DNA of 64,000 bases, from the NCBI GenBank assembly GCA_047495785.1, contig JBLDXI010000003.1:930001-994000 (forward strand), read 5' to 3'. This DNA comes from Lepidodermella squamata (Eukaryota; Gastrotricha). How positions within the stretch are numbered: the stretch's first letter is position 1; the number at the start of each line of letters is the position of its first letter. Under the pieces are notes generated by a model, which was not told the origin of the DNA, did no database searches, and saw only the letters and a program-made list of their open reading frames with translations. A program made the translations under genes and the position numbers. Below are positions 58,101 to 64,000 of this stretch, piece after piece.

Positions 58101-59925
58101 GCCGCGGCGGTTGAGTCACCCTGGTGCTTACGACTCGCTGCCGGTGCCGGGTGACAGCGATGCGGCTCTGCTGACGATGACTACGGAGGTGGACGGTGAC
58201 AAATTGTTGTCAAATCAGGTATTTTAACAACATTGCCAATTTTCTGACTCGGGAATTTGAAATTATTTAAAATTTAAAAATGTTTGAATTTCCCATATTT
58301 GGAAATTTTTTGAATTTATAAAAAATTCGGAAATGTTTGAAATTTTAGAAAATTCTAATTATTTCAACTGCGAGAAATAATCGCCGAAAATTAGCTCTGG
58401 ACCAAATTCAGTAACTCGATGGTGAAACCCCCAATTCCAATGTAGTTTGACCCGTTTATGAATTTGCGGATTTCAATAATCAGTTTGACCCATAAGTTGC
58501 AAAATTCTTATTCGTAATGAATTTTCTTTCAATTTTTATTTTCAAAAATTAAATGTGATTGAATTTTTCTAAATGTTCCTATTAGACCGTTCTCAAGTGA
58601 AAAGTGGGATATGGCGAATTTTCTGTATTTTCCAGCAAATCGCAAAAGAGGGACGATTTTTGAATTTTCCAGATGTTCAGGCTATCTTGAGAATTTTCAA
58701 TTTTTTCAATTTCGGACTTCTCAAAGGCTCCATTCCTACTACAAATACGGGAAATTCGAAACTGTCGCCGAAAAGCTAATCGATTAGGGTTTAAGTAGCG
58801 GCACTAGCTTGATTCTGCCAAAATTTTAGATTATCTAGCAAGGTTCCTCACCTCAGACTACCACAAAAAGATTTCAAATAACGCATGAAAAAAAGAATTT
58901 GATTTTTAATTGATGCAATAAAAGGCTAAATTTTTTCAAGTGCGACCCTGCAGCCCATTTGATGCCGATTTTCAATGCAACCGTGATGACTGTCAACCTC
59001 TGTTTAATATCGTTTGACGATCGTTAATTTACCTTGAGAGTGGCATAAAAATCTCACAATATCCAAAAAATCTCGCCAAACCCCACTTTTCACTTTTTAA
59101 TAATGAAATAATTTTCTGGTCTAAGTTTTGTGGAGCCGAAAGTTGGGCAAGCAAATTGTGAACAATTATTTCGCCCAACAATGCCTTTTCAAAATGTTCG
59201 GGAATTTTTCGAATTAATTAAATTTAGTTAATACACCACGAAATTCTCGGGAATTTTCAGTGTAACGCCTAGTTCTGGTTCAACCGGGTAAAATACCGAA
59301 ATTACCGAACCGGTTACCATCGAGGTTTTCCGGGTTTTCTCCGTTCAATTTTTTATTTCTTCGGTTAAATCGAGGATGAAAGATGTAATATTCTCTAGGT
59401 AGGTTTAAAATTCAAAAAAATAGTTGAATTTCCTACGAAAAGTTGCCAAATCAACAAAGTTGCACAATTTCTGGGTATGTAATCAATTTTTTAAATTTTT
59501 TTATCAATTCCTTCTAGGCCAGTGGAAGTCGGCTGGGCGATGACGAGTACGAAGACAACCGCGGTTCGCTGTCCTCGGCGACAATGGGCGTTGAGAGCGT
59601 GTCGAAAAACACGCCTCAATCCGTTGTCCTGCAGGAGATGATCGCGAAAAGCCGTGCGGCGTCGATTTCGCGCGCCTCGGGCGAAAGCCACCCGCCCGTG
59701 CCTCTGCTACCTCGGCGCAGCCTGGCGCACCAAATGTCCGAGCAGCAACAGGTGGGCCGGTTCCGCGTTTCGCTGCCTATGCGGCGGCCGTCGTCCGGCG
59801 CCGAGCTCACGGGCCTTCATAATAGTAATAGCAACAACCACCTCGACGTCCGGCAGCCTATGCCTCGGTCTTCCAGCGGCGGCAAACAGTCGACAATAGC
59901 GGAAAACGCGTCGGATAAATACTAG
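55109..59925 (+). CDS. Single-pass membrane protein with long cytoplasmic tail, unrecognised
   Basis: Four exons (55109-55461, 55723-55854, 57798-58218, 59518-59925) give 437 residues with matching phases. Residues 1-85 are an outside segment without signal peptide but with N-x-T/S sites near the start, and a Thr/Pro stretch (STTTTLAPPPPPTTT). One membrane span follows (IVGFVFLGLSGLLLLSIIAV), then a conserved-looking basic region (LVRIYRHRERKKMLTKMGVD, then EIHDLQYDAGF). The rest of the tail is long, Ser/Arg/Pro-rich and disordered, with several possible phosphorylation sites (PRRSLAH, RRPSSG). Coding exons 3 and 4 are much richer in G+C than the surrounding introns. I do not recognise the protein. 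It is probably a type III surface or adaptor protein. Introns 2 and 3 are 1.9 and 1.3 kb, long for this window. Confidence 0.75.
56431..56748. mobile_element. MITE with about 50-bp inverted ends
   Basis: Left end ACTTTTTTCATCCGAC, then ATATTTCAT and TGACAACCAAAAAT; right end as reverse complement is ACTTTTTTCATCCGAC, then TTATTTCAT and CGACAACCAAAAAT. The ends match over about 50 bases with few changes, inside intron 2 of the membrane-protein gene. No coding capacity. The target duplication is not clear. Confidence 0.6.
56766..57007. mobile_element. TTAA-flanked MITE (242 bp)
   Basis: TTAA at 56762-56765 and 57008-57011. Ends read ATGGGGTCCCC and, as reverse complement, ACGGGTCCCC. Subterminal GGCTTCAAA and its complement TTTGAAGCC also face each other. 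TTAA target use suggests piggyBac-type movement, with ends unlike those of the element at 1883. Confidence 0.55.
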
Positions 59926-60817
59926 TTGCATAAATCGCGAAATAATACCCTACTTCATAGCCTACAACATGCAATTTACATTTTTTATGTTACAGAGAAA
60001 TGATATTTGAATGAAAAATTGATACCAGAAAAAGCCGTTTGAGATGAACAACAAATTTAATCATGATTACATGAATCTTTATTCTGTGGTTTTTTTTGAG
60101 AAAAAGTAAATGAGAATGGATGTCTTTGTTTGTTTTGTTTTCGAGTTTTGTCTTCTCAGCGGCCAGCGGACCAGTGTTTCGGAATACAGTGATAATCAAA
60201 AAATCGGCACGGTGGAGTTGAAATGCTGCAAAACGGACCAAAATGGCGCCCTTTTCGCTAGCTCCAAAGATAGCTCCAGTGAATAGTTTCAAGAATATAT
60301 TCATGAGATGTCTTGAAACTAGGACATTCTTACTTACGTGCCAAAAATCGCAGAAAAATTTGAGCGGTTGGAATAAGGTTACTGCAAATCAAAAATAATT
60401 TTTTCGGAATTTTTCTCGCATAATTAATAACTTAGAGGGATTCGGAATATTAATTAGCATATTACGAATATTTCGGTATTTTTCGGCACATCTTCCGCAA
60501 AAGTACTCCACAACTACCGCAAAACTACCGCAAAGAAAAAAAATGAAAAAAGTGATCAGACTCATATTTACCTGCAGCAAAATTTATTATTTATCAATTA
60601 ATATGAACAAATACAATGATCGCTCTTGATTTCCATCAAAAAAGAAATAAAAATTTTTTTTTCAAGGTTTATGGCGCGTTACGGTTAGAGCCCTCGTGTA
60701 GCCGGTTTCACCAGATTGGTTTATACAATGTGTCTTTAGGTGGAAACTCATCCTGATTACTCGTGTCCCGCATTCCCGCATCATTGCGTGTCTTTTGTTA
60801 CGTAAATAGGTGTTTTT
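59926..60817. other. Intergenic, one doubtful minus-strand exon
   Basis: A minus-strand frame at 59990-60304 starts MNIFLKLFTGAIFGASEKGA and may be part of a small gene, but I could not place partner exons or a domain. The rest is AT-rich. Confidence 0.35.
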
Positions 60818-61719
60818 ATGGCTAAAATCTATTGTGTGGTGTCTTCGGAGGCGAACCCACCGCGATTGATTGAGATCGCGGAGAACCAAAAGCATGCCGA
60901 ATTGATTGCAGCACTCCGAACTAATTTGCTACCGAAAGAAACGTCGATAGAACTTTATTACGATGTAAGTTCAATCTTTTTTCATTGTGTCGCACTCATT
61001 TCGATGCTTATCAATCTTAAATTTAAGCTGGACGAAAAGACGGACGTGCTGATTGCTACCGATGAGTGCGTAAGTAGAGTGATCAGAATGCACTTGGTAT
61101 TTCGTCCCAAGGAGCCGGCCTACTTTTACATTCTACCCGCTACAGCTAAAACGGACGAGAATCCAATCATACGCCCCCCGCTTGCATCAAGTTCAACCTC
61201 TAGCTCACCAACTGGCTTGAATATGGGGCCATTGAAGACACCAAAGCCGCAATCAACGTTGTCATTGTCACGGAAGCGCCTTTTTGAAACAAAGAAGGTC
61301 CGCTTTGAGGAAAGTGAAGACGAAGATGAAGACGATCCCCCGAGCTATAAGTAAGATATCGATTCGTCTACGGAAAGACTGGTTACTCAATGTCTTTTAC
61401 ACTCAGATATCACAGCAGATTTGCTACTCCATGCAGGTAGGCCTGTCCATTTGAACATTTAGAATGTAGGTATATGTTGTTATCAATTAGGAGATTGACT
61501 CGCAAACGATTCAAAACTTCGTTTAAGGGACGGCCCGGCGATTATTCCCCGGCGGAAGAAGATTGCTGCCAAGCGATCGCCGAATGGCTGAATAAGAAGC
61601 GCAAAGATTTATCGGAACCACATTTTTTTGAGGCGATGGCGGCCTTAAAGGTCGATTTCGAAGAGACGTTTGGCACTAGAAAAGTGGCCAACATCATCAA
61701 AAAGATGAGCGATCTGTAA
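60818..61719 (+). CDS. PB1-domain protein, first gene of a two-gene module
   Basis: Four exons (60818-60964, 61028-61350, 61407-61436, 61491-61719), one of only 30 bases, give 242 residues in frame. The N-terminus reads as a PB1-like domain: AKIYCVVSSE, RLIEIAENQ, ELIAALRTNL, then IELYYDLDEKTDVLIATDEC. A Ser/Pro linker and an acidic patch (FEESEDEDEDDPP) follow, and the C-terminus is helical (EEDCCQAIAEWLNKKRKDL, then EETFGTRKVANIIKKMSDL). The C-terminal EETFGTR matches TDVFGTR at the end of the 33.3-kb PB1 protein, and the overall plan is the same. The stop lies 44 bases before the recombinase gene's ATG, so the two are probably one transcript. Role likely as binding partner of the recombinase; inference. 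Confidence 0.7.
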
Positions 61720-61763
61720 ACTTCGCATTTGTTGACACCTGTTGATTCCTTTTCCATTTTAGG
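61720..61763 (+). promoter_or_regulatory. Probable trans-splice acceptor between the two genes
   Basis: Only 44 bases separate the stop and the next ATG, with a pyrimidine tract and acceptor CCTTTTCCATTTTAG two bases before the ATG. There is no room for a promoter. This is the layout of spliced-leader operons in larvaceans, nematodes and others. Confidence 0.55.
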
Positions 61764-64000
61764 ATGGCTGTTGTTAAATTAAAGCTTGGTAAACTAGTGA
61801 AGCTTGCCGAGCTTGATTTGGTAGATTCATTCGAATCGCTCAAGTCGCAAGCAATGACGCTTTTCGAGATTGATTACCGAAAGATGAATTACATGTGGGG
61901 TAAGTAATATCATTTGCTGATCGATAAGCTTGTATTTGGTTTCATTCTAGTTTGTGATTCTGAACCCATTATTCTCGACGAGACGCAGCTCAAATTAGCT
62001 CTGAAAACGGGAGGAGTTCTGACGATTGATTTGGTGCCAGAATCAGACAGCGTAACAGTTACCAGCGGAATCAGCTGGAAAAAGCAGCCTAGAGCTCGGG
62101 GGCGATTCTTGAAGCAGAAGAAGAATTCCAAACCCCGTCATCCTGGTCTGGGAAGGCCTTGTCCGAAGTGTTATAAACCTCTTCGTGACAAAACATCGTT
62201 GGAGCGTCATCTTATGTCTGCTGCATGTCCGATGGGCCCTACTGAATCAACTGATTTGCCATCATTATTAGCCGAGTCGAAGCGGTTAGTCAGTTCGCTA
62301 AATAATTAAGAATAATTACGTATCATATTGAAATTGCAGGACGGCGGTGATGAACAAGTACGCTTTAAAAGTGGATAAAGAAGATGAAGGTGAAAAATCT
62401 CCATCTCAGCCTTCCGTTAACGTTACCGTAAACAACTTCCAGTCCAGCTCGAATGCGATCACTGCCCCCAGGCAGGGGCCGAAAACGGGTCGTGAAGTTG
62501 AGAATTTCATTAACGACTTTCGCAAATCATTTGAGAATCCTATATTTGGCTCGAGTAATCGAGCCCCAGCAACTGTCAAGAAAATTATTGAAGGTGCGGC
62601 CCAGGTTATCAATCTTTGTGGGTACAAGTTTGTCGACGATCTATATACTCGCGAGGGATTTCAAGCTCTTAAGCGGCCTTTTAAACGAAATATCAAGTTC
62701 GGCACGAAGAAGTCGTTGTGTCAGGCCTACAGAGAATTTGTAGAATTCCTTGAATACTATGATGACCTCGGCATTGACGAACGTCGTCGAGTTCTACTTC
62801 TCTCCTTTTTGAAAAAGGCTCACGACTCCTTTAATCGCGGCGTCGCAATTGACAATGCCGATAGGCGGGTACGTATTTCTGAAGCGATAAGAAATAGAGA
62901 ACTGCCCACCTTTTCTGAGGTCTGTCTTGTTCTTGATGTTTTTCGAGCTAGGGTATGTTGAAGCATTTTTAATTATTTGAGCTAACTTTTAAGTTTTCAG
63001 GTTGAAGAACTGGACACTAAGCCTGAAATCGACGTTAAAGATTTCAAATTACTTCTCGGTTATGTAGGTTTCAGTCGTGTCAAACGCTGCGCTATTCGCC
63101 CGGGAGCTCTGACACTGATGAAAGTTTCCGAATTCAATAAGCCGGTCTTAGAATCTGAAAACGTGGTTCTAGTACACGTGAAAGGTGAGAGTTTTGAGAA
63201 AGTCCGTAATTTCATCTATGAACGCTTTTCAGGTCAGAAAGCGTCAACATACAACGACGGTTTTGTTAATTACTCCAAAGACGTCTACGACATTTGTTCC
63301 AAATATCTCGAAGACTGGCGTGTTTCATCCGCACTAGCGCAATTCTTCATCTGGCCAACTACAATGAAAGCCGTGACATCCCAAGACCTGGGAAGAGTCT
63401 GCAAGGACTTTTTTCGAGAATCAGTTCAGAAAGACTTTTGTTTTACTGATTTCCGTCAGTATATTCAGACGGTATTCTCACAAACTTGTTCTGATGAGTT
63501 TGAGAAAAAATGGTTTAACAGGATCATGCAGCACAGGTAAAAAATTAGTGACATTGTGTTTGAGGTTGTAAGTTGAAAAAAATCTGCACGCTGATTGGTC
63601 AGTTGGCTCGTATCCATGACTCCGCCTAGCTACTTGATCGTGCGATCCATAAAATGTTTGCAAAAAATATCTTTTTATGAATGGTTTTACGCATTTGTTG
63701 GAAACGCGTGCTACGATACGGCCTTCATAAAAATAATAAAAGCCACAAATTATATAGATCGCACGATCAAGTAGCAAGGCGGAGTCATGGATACGAGCCA
63801 ACTGACCAATCAGCGTGCAGATTTTTTTCAACTTACAACCTCAAACACAATGGACCTTACTAAGTCGGGTTAACTTGACTGCTCCGCTATAGTGATGACG
63901 TTGGACGACAATACTACGAAATGGCTATGGCACCCAGGTTTCATGCCAAAATGGGTCAAAAAATCGAGTCCGAAATGTTAATTCGAGAGAAAAATTGGCT
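61764..64000 (+). CDS. PB1 plus zinc-finger plus tyrosine recombinase (partial, runs off the edge)
   Basis: Exons 61764-61899, 61951-62284, 62340-62952, 63001-63536 and 63893 to the edge join in frame to 575 residues so far. Residues 1-76 look like another PB1-type fold (MAVVKLKLGKLVKLAELDL, then IILDETQLKLAL). A C2HC zinc finger spans about 116-138 (CPKC, then SLERH, then AAC). A helical core-binding region follows (about 220-345), then a tyrosine recombinase catalytic domain: Arg about 394 in IRPGAL, Lys about 422 in VHVKG, Arg about 513 in FTDFR, His about 539 and the nucleophile Tyr about 548 in QHSDDVGRQYYEMA, nine residues after the His as in active enzymes. The first His of HxxR is Thr here. 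Crypton- or DIRS-type enzymes are the nearest known groups. No stops; it may be active or domesticated. Confidence 0.75.
63552..63852. mobile_element. Foldback MITE inside the recombinase intron
   Basis: Arms 63552-63647 and 63757-63852 (96 bp each) are nearly perfect reverse complements, beginning CATTGTGTTTGAGGTTGTAA. The 109-base centre is AT-rich. It lies wholly within intron 4 of the recombinase gene, and without it the intron would be 55 bases, the normal size here. GA flanks both ends, possibly a 2-bp target duplication. Confidence 0.85.

Noticed and set aside
63478-63863. Two short frames, one on each strand, with the same peptide near the right edge
   Set aside because: Both are readings of the two arms of the foldback MITE, so the identical peptide is a result of the inverted repeat.
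1-64000. CRISPR arrays, bacterial operons or ribosomal RNA
   Set aside because: Spliced genes, signal peptides and polyadenylation signals show animal nuclear DNA; no regularly spaced repeats or rRNA were seen.

Overview
This is eukaryotic, animal-type DNA. Genes have short spliced introns (mostly about 48-63 bp, GT-AG, one GC-AG), TATAAAA promoters, AATAAA signals, secretory signal peptides, and animal domains: Ly6/uPAR, C-type lectin with LDL-receptor class A, IGFBP plus thyroglobulin type-1, ILEI plus GT13 glycosyltransferase, and PI-PLC X. The intron size, the gene density and one probable trans-splice site 44 bp after a stop codon suggest a compact-genome metazoan. A larvacean-, nematode- or tardigrade-like genome would fit; I cannot settle which. 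All exon models were built by eye from splice signals and checked for frame.

Region 1 (1-21.3 kb) is a tandem array, on both strands, of a small secreted protein family of about 102 residues that I do not recognise. Each has a signal peptide, a charged helical middle and a C-terminal signature with two cysteines (like AKCxAVFxSxAICNNQSSFYIWAK, then A..IMEG). There are ten single- or two-exon copies that look intact, one ambiguous two-exon divergent copy at 8.0 kb, and at least three decayed relics. Blocks of upstream and downstream DNA were duplicated with the genes. A piggyBac-like non-autonomous element and a LINE relic lie among them.

Region 2 (22-38.2 kb) holds, in order: an LDLa/C-type lectin gene and an OTU-domain gene (both minus), a POMGNT1-like type II membrane glycosyltransferase, a Ly6-like GPI protein (minus), a divergent pair made of a tnp2-like DDE transposase and a PB1-domain gene, and a second POMGNT1-like paralogue. 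The two glycosyltransferases share intron positions and are a tandem duplicate pair split by the transposase pair.

Region 3 (38.6-51.1 kb, mostly minus) has a large many-exon gene for a secreted protein built from repeated cysteine modules, two IGFBP-like secreted genes, and a secreted PI-PLC X-domain gene (plus).

Region 4 (51-64 kb) has a 1.7-kb hAT-like non-autonomous element with clustered inverted GTAGACCA repeats, a single-pass membrane protein gene of 437 residues whose long intron carries two MITEs, and at the right edge a two-gene module: a PB1-domain protein followed 44 bp later by a PB1 plus zinc finger plus tyrosine recombinase protein. A 301-bp foldback MITE sits inside the intron just before the recombinase's catalytic tyrosine exon.

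The most unusual elements are the secreted-protein array, the PB1-linked transposase/recombinase modules, and the cysteine-module gene.
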